Assembly (NCBI GenBank): GCA_964483245.1
Contig: CAZABP010000016.1
Coordinates: forward strand, 1-64,000
Direction: 5' to 3'
Source: CAZABP01 sp964483245
GTDB lineage: Bacteria > Planctomycetota > UBA1135 > UBA2386
Length of the DNA stretch: 64,000 bases
The position numbers and the translations under genes were made by a program. The notes beneath the pieces were generated by a model. The model was not told the DNA's origin. It ran no database searches and worked only from the letters and a program-made list of their open reading frames with translations. Of this stretch, positions 41,166 through 50,150 are shown piece after piece; position 1 is the stretch's first letter; the number at the start of each line of letters is the position of its first letter.

Positions 41166-42214
41166 TGCTGCACGCTGCGTTCTCGCTGCAGCGCGGTGGC
41201 CTGGCGCTCGCGGTCGACCTGCAGGTGGCCGCGGGTGAGACGCTGGCGCTGGTCGGGCCGAACGGGGCCGGCAAGAGCACCTGTCTGCAGGCGATCGCCG
41301 GGCTGCTGCCGATCCAACACGGAACGATCCGGATCGGGAACGAGCTGCTGGATGGAGGGCCGGGTCTGCCGCGCGTGCCGCCGGAGCGGCGCGGCGTCGG
41401 GTTCCTGTTCCAGGATCCGCTGTTGTTCGCCGGCATGAACGTGCTGGACAACGTCGCCTACGGCTTGCGCAGCCGCGGTGTGCCGCGGCAGGAGGCGCGC
41501 GAGCGTGCCCGGCAGTGGCTCGAGCGTGTCGGCGCCGCCGCGCTCGCAGCAGCGAGTCCACGCGAGTTGTCCGGTGGACAGGCGCAGCGCGTCGCGCTGG
41601 CCCGCGCGCTGGCGCCATCGCCGCGGATCCTGCTGCTCGACGAGCCGCTCGCAGCCGTCGATGCCTCGGCTGCGCCAGAGCTGCGCCGCGAGATCCGGGC
41701 GCAGCTGGCGGAGTTCACCGGCGTGCGGCTGGTCGTCGCACACTCCGCCGTGGATGCCTTCGCGTTGGCGGACCGGATCGCCGTGCTCGAAGCCGGGCGG
41801 ATCGTGCAGCTCGGCACGGTCGCCGAGATCTGCGCGCAACCGCGGTCGCGCTACGTCGCCGATCTGATCGGGCTCAACTTCTGCCGCGGCGTCGCGCACG
41901 ACGGCGTGGTCGAGCTGCCCGACGGTGCGCGGCTGATCACGGCCAGCACGCTGACTGGGCCCGTGCTGACGACGATCCACCCGCGCGCCGTGTCGTTGTT
42001 CCCTGCCCGGCCGGCGGGGTCGCCGCGCAACGTCTGGGAGACTCCGGTGTTGGCGATCGAGCCGACGCTGGAGCGGGTCCGGGTCCGCGTCGGAGCACCG
42101 ATGCCATTGGTCGCTGAGATCACACCCGGCGCAGCCGCCGAGCTGCGGCTCGCAGTCGGCGGACGGATCTGGATCGCCGTGAAGGCGACCGAAGTCGGCG
42201 TCTTCACCGGCTGA
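41165..42214 (+). CDS. modC: Molybdate ABC transporter ATP-binding protein
   Basis: A 349-residue ATPase. Walker A is GPNGAGKST, the ABC signature is ELSGGQAQRVALARAL, Walker B is RILLLDEPLAAVD, and the H-loop is VVAHSAVDAF. The C-terminal ~110 residues form a TOBE/molybdate-binding-type domain (TTIHPRAVSLFPARP onward), as in ModC. It energises molybdate uptake with ModAB. The frame extends upstream but the ATG at 41165 fits the family and the coupling. Confidence 0.95.
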   Translation: MLHAAFSLQRGGLALAVDLQVAAGETLALVGPNGAGKSTCLQAIAGLLPIQHGTIRIGNELLDGGPGLPRVPPERRGVGFLFQDPLLFAGMNVLDNVAYGLRSRGVPRQEARERARQWLERVGAAALAAASPRELSGGQAQRVALARALAPSPRILLLDEPLAAVDASAAPELRREIRAQLAEFTGVRLVVAHSAVDAFALADRIAVLEAGRIVQLGTVAEICAQPRSRYVADLIGLNFCRGVAHDGVVELPDGARLITASTLTGPVLTTIHPRAVSLFPARPAGSPRNVWETPVLAIEPTLERVRVRVGAPMPLVAEITPGAAAELRLAVGGRIWIAVKATEVGVFTG

Positions 42215-42347
42215 TGGCCGGATTCTTCGACGCGTGCAATCTTTGCAGAGTTTGCGCTGAACAGTCCCCGCCGCGGAGTCGTCGGGTAATGACCTCAGCC
42301 GGGCGCAACGGAGCCTGCCACCCCGCGCGCCAAGTCTGCGGAAGCCG

Positions 42348-43859
42348 ATGCCGCTGCACGACCGCATCTTCGAACTGCTGGTGGATCAGGTCCGCGACTA
42401 CGCGGTCTTCGTCCTCGATCCCCGCGGCTACATCCGCAGCTGGAACGCCGGCGCGCAGGTGATCAAGGGCTATCCAGCAGAGGAGATCATCGGCCGCCAC
42501 TTCTCGGTCTTCTATCCGCCGGATGCCGTCACCTCCGGCTGGCCGGCATCGGAGTTGCGCGCCGCCGCCCGGGACGGGCGCTTCGAAGACGAGGGCTGGC
42601 GCATCCGCCGCGATGGCTCGCAGTTCTGGGCCAATGTCGTCATCACGGCACTGCGCGACGAACAGGGCAAGCTGCTCGGCTTCTCGAAGTTCACGCGCGA
42701 TCTGACGTCACGCCAGCGGGAGCAGGACGCGCTGCGCCAGAGCGAGGAGCGGTTCCGGCTGCTCGTCGAAGGCGTCACCGACTATGCGATCTTCATGCTC
42801 GACCCGGTCGGGCGGATCTCGAGCTGGAACTCCGGCGCGCAACAGATCACCGGCTATGAACGCGAGGAGGTGCTGGGCCAGCACTTCTCGATGTTCCACA
42901 CGGCGGAGGACGTCGAAGCGGGTCGCCCGCTCGAGGAATTGATGCAGGCGCGGCGCAACGGCCGGTTCGAAGACGAGAGCTGGCGCCTGCGCAAGAACGG
43001 GCACCGGTTCCGCGCGCGCGTGATCGTCACCGCGCTGTACGACCAGACCGGTCAGCTGCGTGGCTTCGCCAAGGTGACGCAGGACCTGAGCCAGCGCGAA
43101 TACACGCGCGGCCTCGAGCAGGCGGCGAAGCAGGTGCAGGAGTTCGTCTCGCTGCTCGCGCACGAGCTGCGCAATCCGCTGGCACCGATCCGCAACGCCG
43201 TGCAGCTGATCCAACGCCTGCCGCACGACCATCCGGCGCACACGAAGATGGTGCAGACGATCGACCGCCAGAGTGCGCACATGGCGCGGATCCTGGACGA
43301 CATGCTCGACATCGCCCGCGTCACCCGCGGCGAGCTCGACGTCGAGCTGGCTCCGCTCGACCTCAGGCAGATCGTGATGCGCGCCGCCGATCTCGCGCGT
43401 CCGGCGATCGAGGATGCGAAGCAGCACCTCGATCTCGACCTGCCGTCCGAGAGCGTGCTGGTCGACGGTGACATGCACCGGCTGACGCAGGTGCTCGGCA
43501 ACGTGCTGGCGAACGCGACGCGCTTCACGCAGGAGGGTGGTGCGATCCAGGTGCGGCTGCGCCGCGTCGATCACACCGCCGAGATCCGGGTCCGCGACAA
43601 CGGGCGTGGGATCGCGCCGGGGCGGCTCGAGTCGATCTTCGGGATGTTCGTGCAGGGGACCGATCCGATCCATCGGATCGGCGGTGGGCTCGGCGTGGGT
43701 CTCGGGATGGCGCGGCGTCTGCTCGCACAGCACAACGGCACGATCGTGGCCCACAGCGCCGGCGAGGGCCAAGGCAGCGAGTTCACGATCACGCTGCCGC
43801 TGCGCACGGAGGCGACCCAGCGCGGTGAGTGCAAGCAGGATGCCGACTGCCGTGACTGA
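42348..43859 (+). CDS. Soluble double-PAS histidine kinase
   Basis: A 503-residue cytoplasmic sensor kinase with no transmembrane helix. Two PAS domains with close similarity to each other lie at about residues 10-125 (DYAVFVLDPRGYIRSWNAGA) and 135-250 (DYAIFMLDPVGRISSWNSGA), both with the Trp-Asn-x-Gly-Ala and RFEDE.WR..R.G patterns, so the second arose by internal duplication. The phosphoacceptor is His272 (SLLAHELRNPLAPI). ATPase motifs are NVLANATRFTQ, DNGRGI and GGGLGVGLGMARR. GGAAG sits 3 nt before the ATG, a short spacing. No response regulator is adjacent. Confidence 0.92.
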   Translation: MPLHDRIFELLVDQVRDYAVFVLDPRGYIRSWNAGAQVIKGYPAEEIIGRHFSVFYPPDAVTSGWPASELRAAARDGRFEDEGWRIRRDGSQFWANVVITALRDEQGKLLGFSKFTRDLTSRQREQDALRQSEERFRLLVEGVTDYAIFMLDPVGRISSWNSGAQQITGYEREEVLGQHFSMFHTAEDVEAGRPLEELMQARRNGRFEDESWRLRKNGHRFRARVIVTALYDQTGQLRGFAKVTQDLSQREYTRGLEQAAKQVQEFVSLLAHELRNPLAPIRNAVQLIQRLPHDHPAHTKMVQTIDRQSAHMARILDDMLDIARVTRGELDVELAPLDLRQIVMRAADLARPAIEDAKQHLDLDLPSESVLVDGDMHRLTQVLGNVLANATRFTQEGGAIQVRLRRVDHTAEIRVRDNGRGIAPGRLESIFGMFVQGTDPIHRIGGGLGVGLGMARRLLAQHNGTIVAHSAGEGQGSEFTITLPLRTEATQRGECKQDADCRD

Positions 43860-43967
43860 GCCACGGCGGATCGCGAACTGCCGCGCCCCTGGTCGAAGCG
43901 GACGCCAGCGGTGCAATGAGCCTCCCACGTGGTGCTCCGGCCGGGCGCCACTGCAGCGCGACGCAAC

Positions 43968-45161
43968 ATGATCCGTTCTCTCCTCGGCTTTGCTCCGTTG
44001 TTCCTCAGCGCAGTGCTCTCGGCGCAGATCCAGCCGGCACCCGACTTCGCCTTCGAGCCCTACCGCAGGCTTCAGCTCGCGAGCTCGTTCTACGCCGAAG
44101 GCATCGTCGCGGCCGACCTCGATCGCGATGGCCAGCTCGATCTCGCGTCCCCACCCTTCTGGTGGAAGGGACCTGCGTTCGTGCAGCGGCACGAGATCCA
44201 TCCGCCGCGGTCGTTCCCGATCTACAGCTACTCCGATTGCTTCCACGCGTTCGCCGACGACGTCGATGCGGACGGTTGGCAGGACATCCTCGTCGTCGGG
44301 TTCCCCGGCCAGGCCGCGTCCTGGTATCGCAATCCCGGCCGCACCGGCGTGCACTGGCAGCCGCACCGGATCTGGTCGGAGATCGGCGCAGAATCACCCG
44401 CTTACGTCGACCTCGATCGGGACGGCCGCCGCGAGCTCGTGTGTGCCTCGTCGAACGTGTTGATCTGGCTGACGCCGGATCGCCAGGATCCCACCCGGCT
44501 GTGGATCCCACACGTGATCTCGCCGATCGCGCTGTTTCCGACGTTCACCCACGGCCTCGGCCTGGGAGACATCGAGGGAGATGGCCGGCTCGACGTGCTG
44601 ACGGCGCTCGGCTGGTTCAGCCAGCCGCCTTCGTTGCAGGGTGACCCGCCTTGGCCGGCCCACGCGTTCACGTTCGGCGGCGGTCAGGGCGGCGCGCAGA
44701 TGTTCGCTTACGACGTCGACGGCGATGGCGACAACGACGTCGTGACGACCATCAACGCGCACGGGTATGGCATCTCGTGGTTCGAGCAGATCCTCGTCGG
44801 TGGTCAGATCACGTTCCGTGAACACGTCGTCCAGCGCCCGGTGCGCGATCCGACGGATCCGCACCAGTTCTCACAGGCGCATGCGCTCACGCTCGCCGAC
44901 GTCGATGGCGATGGCCTGCGCGATCTCATCACCGGCAAGCGCTTCTGGGCCCACAACGGCAACGACCCCGGCGCGCGCGATCCTGCGGTGCTGTACTGGT
45001 TCCGCCTGGAACGTCAGCCGAACGTCACGTTCGTGCCGCACCGGGTCGACGGCAATGGCGGGGTCGGGCTGCAGGTGCTGGGCACGGACCTGAACGGCGA
45101 CGGTCTGGTCGACTTCGCGACTGCGAACAAGAAGGGGACGGCGGTTTTCTTGCGGCAATGA
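43968..45161 (+). CDS. Exported FG-GAP/VCBS repeat protein
   Basis: A 397-residue exported protein. The start at 43968 gives a signal peptide (SLLGFAPLFLSAVLSAQ) with Gln at the predicted mature N-terminus. The rest is a beta-propeller with VCBS/FG-GAP calcium loops: DLDRDGQLDLA, DVDADGWQDIL, DLDRDGRRELV, DIEGDGRLDVL, DVDGDGDNDVV, DVDGDGLRDLI, DLNGDGLVDFA. Unlike the protein at 26606 it lacks the LGxGC C-terminal domain. Likely an extracellular binding protein. Confidence 0.87.
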   Translation: MIRSLLGFAPLFLSAVLSAQIQPAPDFAFEPYRRLQLASSFYAEGIVAADLDRDGQLDLASPPFWWKGPAFVQRHEIHPPRSFPIYSYSDCFHAFADDVDADGWQDILVVGFPGQAASWYRNPGRTGVHWQPHRIWSEIGAESPAYVDLDRDGRRELVCASSNVLIWLTPDRQDPTRLWIPHVISPIALFPTFTHGLGLGDIEGDGRLDVLTALGWFSQPPSLQGDPPWPAHAFTFGGGQGGAQMFAYDVDGDGDNDVVTTINAHGYGISWFEQILVGGQITFREHVVQRPVRDPTDPHQFSQAHALTLADVDGDGLRDLITGKRFWAHNGNDPGARDPAVLYWFRLERQPNVTFVPHRVDGNGGVGLQVLGTDLNGDGLVDFATANKKGTAVFLRQ

Positions 45162-45342
45162 CGGCCGCACGGTCGCTGCCCGATGCGGGGAGGGACGCGC
45201 ACAGCGCCGACGCCGGATCCGGACTGCAGGGATCGAGTGGAACGTCGCCGAACCGAGAGTCGAACCCCTTGTGCCGCTCGGCTGAGGATCCGACATGGGT
45301 GCTTTGCGCGCAGCGCGCATCCCCACGGTCCGGAGGCTTTCG

Positions 45343-45984
45343 ATGAGCGTCGTCGTCCAGGTGATCTTCCACAGCATTCATGGGCACGTGTTCCGCCTCG
45401 CCGAAGCCGTCGCGGCGGGCGCGCGCGAGGTGGCTGGAGCCGACGTGCAGCTGCTGCAGGTTGCGGAGACGCTGAGCCGCGACGTGCTGGCGAAGATGGG
45501 TGCGCTCGAAGCGAAGCAGCAGTTCGCGCACGTGCCGGTCGCTGATCCGCAGCGTCTCGCAGATGCCGATGCGATCATCCTCGGCAGCGGCACGCGCTAC
45601 GGCAGCGCAACGGCGCAGATGCGGGCGTTCCTGGATGCGACCGGGTCGCTGTGGACCAGCGGTGCGCTGGTCGGCAAGGTCGGCGGCGCATTCACCAGCA
45701 CGGCGAGCCAGCATGGTGGACAGGAGACGACGCTGACCAACCTGCACTACTTCATGTTCCACATGGGCATGGCGATCGTCGGCGTGCCATACGCCGCGCA
45801 GGAGCTGCTGTACATGAAGGAGCTGACTGGCGGCACGCCCTATGGCGCGTCGACCGTGACCGGCCCGAAGGGGGAACGCATGCCGAGTGAGAACGAGCTC
45901 GCGATCGCGCGCTTCCAGGGGCGCCACACGGCGAGCATCGCGGCGCGGCTCGCGGCACAGCCGGCGGGCAAGGGCGGCCGCTGA
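45343..45984 (+). CDS. wrbA: WrbA-like NAD(P)H:quinone oxidoreductase (flavodoxin fold)
   Basis: A 213-residue flavoprotein of the WrbA/flavodoxin type that would reduce quinones by two electrons. The FMN-binding segment near the N-terminus is FHSIHGHVFRLAEAV instead of the usual YSxxGHT. Further WrbA hallmarks are ILGSGTRYGSATAQMRAFLD, the FTSTASQHGGQETTL loop, and YGASTVTG near the end. CGGAGG 6 nt before ATG 45343 supports the start. Monocistronic, with 181 bp upstream lacking genes. Confidence 0.9.
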   Translation: MSVVVQVIFHSIHGHVFRLAEAVAAGAREVAGADVQLLQVAETLSRDVLAKMGALEAKQQFAHVPVADPQRLADADAIILGSGTRYGSATAQMRAFLDATGSLWTSGALVGKVGGAFTSTASQHGGQETTLTNLHYFMFHMGMAIVGVPYAAQELLYMKELTGGTPYGASTVTGPKGERMPSENELAIARFQGRHTASIAARLAAQPAGKGGR

Positions 45985-46000
45985 CCTTCCGGGGCCGCCC
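45972..46000. terminator. GC-rich hairpin at convergent gene ends
   Basis: GGGCGGCC (45972-45979) pairs with GGCCGCCC (45993-46000) across 13 nt, overlapping the wrbA stop and lying just after the convergent gene's stop at 46007. There is no T run. Confidence 0.3.
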
Positions 46001-46006
46001 GGCCGC

Positions 46007-48676
46007 TCAGCGACTCGTGACGCGCGCCGCTTCGTCGACGGCGGTCTGCGGCACGTCGATTGCGAACGTCTGGACGACCGCAGTGTCCACGACCGTGATC
46101 CGCGGTCTCGGCTGGAACGTGACCGGACCGCCGCGGCCGACGTGATCGGCACCTTCGACGTAGACGAACAGGTCGCATTCGTAGACGCCGGCGTGCGGCA
46201 GCTCGACCGCCAGCGTGCCATCGCTCTCGAAGTAGCGCCGCTGCCACGGGTAGCTGCGGTCGTAGACCATGCCACGGCGGATGCCCGCGTCGTCGACTTC
46301 GAACAGCATGACGCCGAGGCGGTACTTCGGATCGGCTCCCTGCGCCCGCGCGCCTGCCTGCAGCCGGACCGGGATGCCGCGCTCGAGCACGACCCGTTGA
46401 TCCGTCGTGACCCCGGGCAGCCGCCGTGTGCGATGGCCGAACGCCGTGACCTCGAGGTCCACCGGCAAGCGTTCCACGCGCAGGCGGCAGACTCCGGCAG
46501 CGTCGGTCAATGCCGGCTGCGACCCGCGCACGCCGGCGATCGTGACCGTGGCGCGCTGCAGCGGCGTCGAGCTGCGGTCGACGACTTCGATGCGGAGCGC
46601 CGGGTGGCGGCTCTCGAGCCGGATCTGTTGGATCCGCGGATCGCGGTTGACGACGCGAGGGAGCAGCACGAGGCCGTGCAGCTCAAAGGCCGGCCGCGGC
46701 TCCGGTTGGTCCGCTGGCCCGCGCAGCAGGACACGCAGCGAATACGTGTCGGCGCGGATGCCGTTGCTGCTGAACGTGCCATCGGGGCGGACCGGGAGAT
46801 CGCGGCTCGCACCGGTGGCTGCTGCCGCGAGCCGCACGATGACGTCGCTCGATTCGATGCCGTCACCGATCTGGATCGAGCCGGCGAGGCCGGACTCCGG
46901 CTCGAGCAGGATCACGACCTTGTCGTCGCCGCGCGTGCAATCGTGATCGAGGATCGGAACGTAGCCTTCGCACCGGATCAGCAGCCGGAGTTGGGCGCCC
47001 GGATCGAGCTCCCCCGGCGGGAGATACAGCGCAAAGCTTCCGTCCGCGCGCGTCCGCGCGATTCCGGACGTGTAGACGTGACGGTGCATCACCCGCGACA
47101 GCACGGTCGTCGATGCCTGGAGCTGCATCTGCGCACCCTGGACCGGCTGGTGCGCGTGGTCGACGACGCGGCCGGCGACCAACAGCGGACCGTGATCGAG
47201 ACGGATGTCGCCGAGGTCGAGGCCTGGCGGCGGGATGTCCTGGTTCAGCGGTACGAATGCCGACGCGCTGCCGGTGCCGTCGGGGTGTGGTGCGTGGAAC
47301 CGGTAGGTGCGCGAGCCATCCGGCGGCCGCGCGTCGCGGACTTCGAGCGTGAAGCGTCCGTCGGCGTCGACGGCGAGCGGCTGGTTCTGCGCCGGGGGGG
47401 CACCGAGCGGAGTCGGCTGCAGCATCGCGAATGCTGACGCGGTGCAGGCGGGCCAGGCGCGCCCGTCGTTGCGCACGAAGCGCCCGCGCGCGAGCGGGAT
47501 CGTCAGATCGCCGGCGCCGAACTCGCACTCGGCGACTTCGCCTGGGTGGCGTGGACCCGGGATCTGGCGCGTCGCGAGGACCGTCCCGGCGCGCAGCAGC
47601 TCGACCCGCAGTTCCAGGCCGAGGCCGAGCCAGGGTGCGATGGCTGTTCGCGCTTCGTCGTCGAACGGTGGCTCGGACCACGGACCCTGCTCCCACAGCT
47701 CGCGCCCGTCCGCGAACGCGGCCAGGCGGATCCCCAGACCCTCGAGCAGCGCCGGCTCGACGTCCGGCGCTCGCACGCGGATGCGCAAGGATCCGGTCGG
47801 CGGGAGGATCAACTGCAGCGGTGGGTCGTGCGGAGTCGTCTCGTCGACCGGCGCGACCGGCTGCTCGCGACACGGGAACGTGAACGTCGCGTGCCATCCG
47901 GAGCCCTGGCGCAGCCGCCGCTGCAGGTGCTGGAAGCGCGCGAGACCGTCGGGAGCCTCGCTGAGCGTGTGTTGTCCGGCCCAGCGGCGACGCGGCTCCG
48001 ATTGGATCTGGTGGCGCAGACTGACCGGCACGTCTGCCCGCGGTCGGCCGCCTTCGTCGAGGACCTGGACCTGCAGGTCGCGGTCTGGGCCGATCGTGAC
48101 CACGACGCGGTGCGAATCAGGGAGCTCGTTGAGCGTCGCCATGCCCCAACGTGGGCCGAGGCGGGCTTCGATCAGCAGTGGAACCGGCGGCGCTCGCAGC
48201 GAAGTCTCGCCGGCTGCATCGGTGGTCGTGACGATCGCGAGCTGCGCACGGAGATCGCGCCCGGCGGGTTCGTGCAGTGCCGTGCCCGCCTCGGCGAGGG
48301 CGCGCAGCAGCGCGCGCAGGTCACTGACTTCGAGCCGCGCATGCGGGACCGGTTGCTTGCTGTCGGAATCGACGACGACGACGGTCAGGTTTCCTGCGAG
48401 CGCAGCGCTCGTGTCGCCGTGGACCTCCAGACGCGCGGACGGGTCCGGGTCGGTGGCTGGCGTGTCCGGTGTCGGCGGTGTCGGCGGTGTCGGCGGCGCT
48501 GGTGGCGCGGCGGTCGCGGACGCGGGCTGCGCCGGCTCGGTGGCAGCTGCTTCGGCCGCAAGCGCAGGTGCCTGATCCGCCGGTTGCAGCGGGTCTGTCC
48601 GCGCGAGCCAGAAGACAGCCAGCGCCGCCAACGCGAGGCCGGCGAGTGCAACGGCGTTCCTGGTACGCGTGCCCAT
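46007..48676 (-). CDS. Membrane-anchored carboxypeptidase-regulatory-like repeat protein
   Basis: An 889-residue protein. An N-terminal transmembrane/signal anchor (AVALAGLALAALAVFWLA, residues 8-25) is followed by a Pro/Ala/Thr linker with PPTPPTPPTP. The remainder is tandem beta-sandwich units like carboxypeptidase-regulatory or bacterial Ig-like domains (TVVVVDSDSKQPVPHARLEV, VAGRVVDHAHQPVQGAQMQL, RIEVVDRSSTPLQRATVTI). The layout mirrors the outside half of the sigma-factor fusion at 11548, though no sigma domain is present. Likely displayed outside the inner membrane. Function unknown. Confidence 0.78.
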   Translation of the reverse strand: MGTRTRNAVALAGLALAALAVFWLARTDPLQPADQAPALAAEAAATEPAQPASATAAPPAPPTPPTPPTPDTPATDPDPSARLEVHGDTSAALAGNLTVVVVDSDSKQPVPHARLEVSDLRALLRALAEAGTALHEPAGRDLRAQLAIVTTTDAAGETSLRAPPVPLLIEARLGPRWGMATLNELPDSHRVVVTIGPDRDLQVQVLDEGGRPRADVPVSLRHQIQSEPRRRWAGQHTLSEAPDGLARFQHLQRRLRQGSGWHATFTFPCREQPVAPVDETTPHDPPLQLILPPTGSLRIRVRAPDVEPALLEGLGIRLAAFADGRELWEQGPWSEPPFDDEARTAIAPWLGLGLELRVELLRAGTVLATRQIPGPRHPGEVAECEFGAGDLTIPLARGRFVRNDGRAWPACTASAFAMLQPTPLGAPPAQNQPLAVDADGRFTLEVRDARPPDGSRTYRFHAPHPDGTGSASAFVPLNQDIPPPGLDLGDIRLDHGPLLVAGRVVDHAHQPVQGAQMQLQASTTVLSRVMHRHVYTSGIARTRADGSFALYLPPGELDPGAQLRLLIRCEGYVPILDHDCTRGDDKVVILLEPESGLAGSIQIGDGIESSDVIVRLAAAATGASRDLPVRPDGTFSSNGIRADTYSLRVLLRGPADQPEPRPAFELHGLVLLPRVVNRDPRIQQIRLESRHPALRIEVVDRSSTPLQRATVTIAGVRGSQPALTDAAGVCRLRVERLPVDLEVTAFGHRTRRLPGVTTDQRVVLERGIPVRLQAGARAQGADPKYRLGVMLFEVDDAGIRRGMVYDRSYPWQRRYFESDGTLAVELPHAGVYECDLFVYVEGADHVGRGGPVTFQPRPRITVVDTAVVQTFAIDVPQTAVDEAARVTSR

Positions 48677-48851
48677 CGGCTGGAGGGGCGATGCAAGGGG
48701 GTTGCGCCGCCACCGCGCGAGCCTAGCCGTGAGTGGGGTCAGGGCAACCGCTGCGGTCGATGGGTGTGCGGGACGGGCGGCGAGGCTGCGGAAGCATCCG
48801 CGCGGCGGCGTCCTGTGCCGGCGCTACGCCCGTTCCGCGACCAGCCGCGCG

Positions 48852-49292
48852 TCAGCCGCGCAGGCGCTGGATGAAGAACCAGTGATGCCCCTCCGGATCG
48901 ATCGCCTCGTAGCACCGATCGGACCAGTAATCCGGACCGTAGTCCTGCGTCTTCGGTTCCGCTGCGATCGTGGCGCCGGCCTCGCGCGCGCGCCTGCAGT
49001 GGGCATCCGCATCGTCGATGAACACGCAGATGCGCTGCGTGTTCGAACCGCCGACGGCCCGCGGTGAAACACAGCCGGCGCGCTCCGGCCGGGGCGGCGC
49101 GCCGCCGGCGCTCCCGACCATCAACATGCCATCGCCGAACACGAGCTGCGAGTGCGCCACGCGGCCGTCGTGCTCGATCTCGAGTCGCACCTCGAAGCCG
49201 AACGCGTTGCTCAACCAGTCGATCGCCGCTGCGGCATCGTCGTAGAAGACGCTGCTGACGAACCGGTTCCATCCCTTCGGTGGGTCCTGCAT
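48852..49292 (-). CDS. VOC-superfamily (glyoxalase/bleomycin-resistance-like) protein
   Basis: A 146-residue protein with two beta-alpha-beta-beta-beta units (VSSVFYDDAAAAIDWLSNAF; ICVFIDDADAHCRRAREAGA). The final strand has DPEGHHWFFIQR, with the metal-ligand-like Glu/His region. It is PhnB/YdcC-like. The ATG at 49292 (MQDPPKGWNRF) gives normal family length; in-frame upstream codons reach 49418 but are not family-like. Substrate unknown. Confidence 0.85.
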   Translation of the reverse strand: MQDPPKGWNRFVSSVFYDDAAAAIDWLSNAFGFEVRLEIEHDGRVAHSQLVFGDGMLMVGSAGGAPPRPERAGCVSPRAVGGSNTQRICVFIDDADAHCRRAREAGATIAAEPKTQDYGPDYWSDRCYEAIDPEGHHWFFIQRLRG

Positions 49293-49608
49293 CGTGGCCA
49301 CAATCCTGCACATCCGATCCAGCATGTCGACGACTGGAAGGTCGTTGGCTCGGTGCCCGCTGTCAGGACTGACGCGGTGACGGATCCACAGCACCGCGCA
49401 CTCGTCCAGCGCGGCCACTCCAGCGGCCCTTGGGTTGCGTCGGCGCAGCGCGCAGTTCGCGATTCCTGCGCCCTCGAACTCCGGCGCGCGCTGGACGCCG
49501 TTACGGTTTCGGACGCTCGGCGCGATCGTTCCGCATTGGGCGCGAACGCGTCGACGCCGACCGCACGTGCTCGCGCCAACTCCCGAGCACTTGGACTACG
49601 AGGGGCAC
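49293..49608. other. 316-bp intergenic region, divergent promoters expected
   Basis: Lies between the VOC gene (minus) and the Gdx/SugE gene (plus). I see no RNA gene, no repeat and no clear guanidine riboswitch (no ykkC-I CUAGGGUUCCG core, no pair of ACGR-loop hairpins). It should contain both promoters. Confidence 0.5.
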
Positions 49609-49926
49609 ATGGCCTGGATCTGTCTACTCATCGCTGGCGGGCTCGAAATCGTCTGGGCCTACACGATGAAACTGTCGAATGGCTTCAGTCGGCCGGTTCC
49701 GACCGTCATCACGCTGGTCACGATGGTCGGCAGCTTCTGGTTGCTGGCCGTCGCCATGCGGACCATCCCGCTCGGCACCGCCTACACGATCTGGACCGGA
49801 ATCGGCGCGGTCGGGGCGTTTGTCCTCGGCATCACTCTGCTCGCGGAGCCGGCCAACGCGCTGCGGATTGCCGCGGCCGTGCTGATCGTCGCGGGACTCG
49901 TCTTGCTGAAGGTGTCGAGTTCCTGA
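49609..49926 (+). CDS. gdx: Small multidrug resistance family exporter, Gdx/SugE type
   Basis: A 105-residue protein with four transmembrane helices, typical of dimeric SMR transporters. The essential Glu is Glu13 (IAGGLEIVWAYTMK), as in guanidinium exporters. Helix 3-4 WTGIGAVGAFVLGITLLAEP matches the Gdx/SugE subgroup rather than EmrE. So guanidinium/H+ antiport is the likely activity. Start at 49609 (GAGGGGCAC upstream). Single gene. Confidence 0.9.
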   Translation: MAWICLLIAGGLEIVWAYTMKLSNGFSRPVPTVITLVTMVGSFWLLAVAMRTIPLGTAYTIWTGIGAVGAFVLGITLLAEPANALRIAAAVLIVAGLVLLKVSSS

Positions 49927-50022
49927 ACCGGAGCGAAGATCGCCTGCGCGTGCTGACGTCGGCGGGTGCCGCACGACCGCCCGCGCACGCGGTTGGTCGG
50001 TCCGCGCAACTACGCGGTGCGT

Positions 50023-50098
50023 TGGTGGGCCGTGCTGGACTCGAACCAGCGACTTCGACCTTGTGACGATCGCACTCTACCAACTGAGTTAACGGCCC
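50023..50098 (-). tRNA. tRNA-Val (anticodon CAC), CCA encoded
   Basis: On the minus strand a 76-nt cloverleaf folds completely: acceptor GGGCCGT/ACGGCCC, D-stem ACTC/GAGT with AGTTGGTA loop, anticodon stem CGATC/GGTCG, variable AAGTC, T-stem GCTGG/CCAGC with TTCGAGT loop, then A and CCA. The anticodon CAC (50065-50063) reads GUG. The anticodon loop GTCACAA has G at position 32, where a pyrimidine is usual. Confidence 0.95.
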
Positions 50099-50150
50099 CA
50101 GTCGTGGGCGGGCACGGTAGCGAGCCGCAGCCCGACAGGCAACTGCTCGG

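Noticed and set aside
45240..45310. tRNA-like GGTTCGACTCTC on the minus strand upstream of wrbA
   Set aside because: A T-loop-like word is present, but no acceptor, D or anticodon stems can be formed around it.
48470..48510. Tandem 9-bp repeats (GGTGTCGGC)
   Set aside because: They encode an in-frame Pro/Thr linker (PPTPPTP) and do not shift the frame; ordinary low-complexity linker.
49400..49600. Guanidine-II riboswitch with ACGR loops before gdx
   Set aside because: TTACGGTT occurs, but its flanks do not pair and no second hairpin is present.
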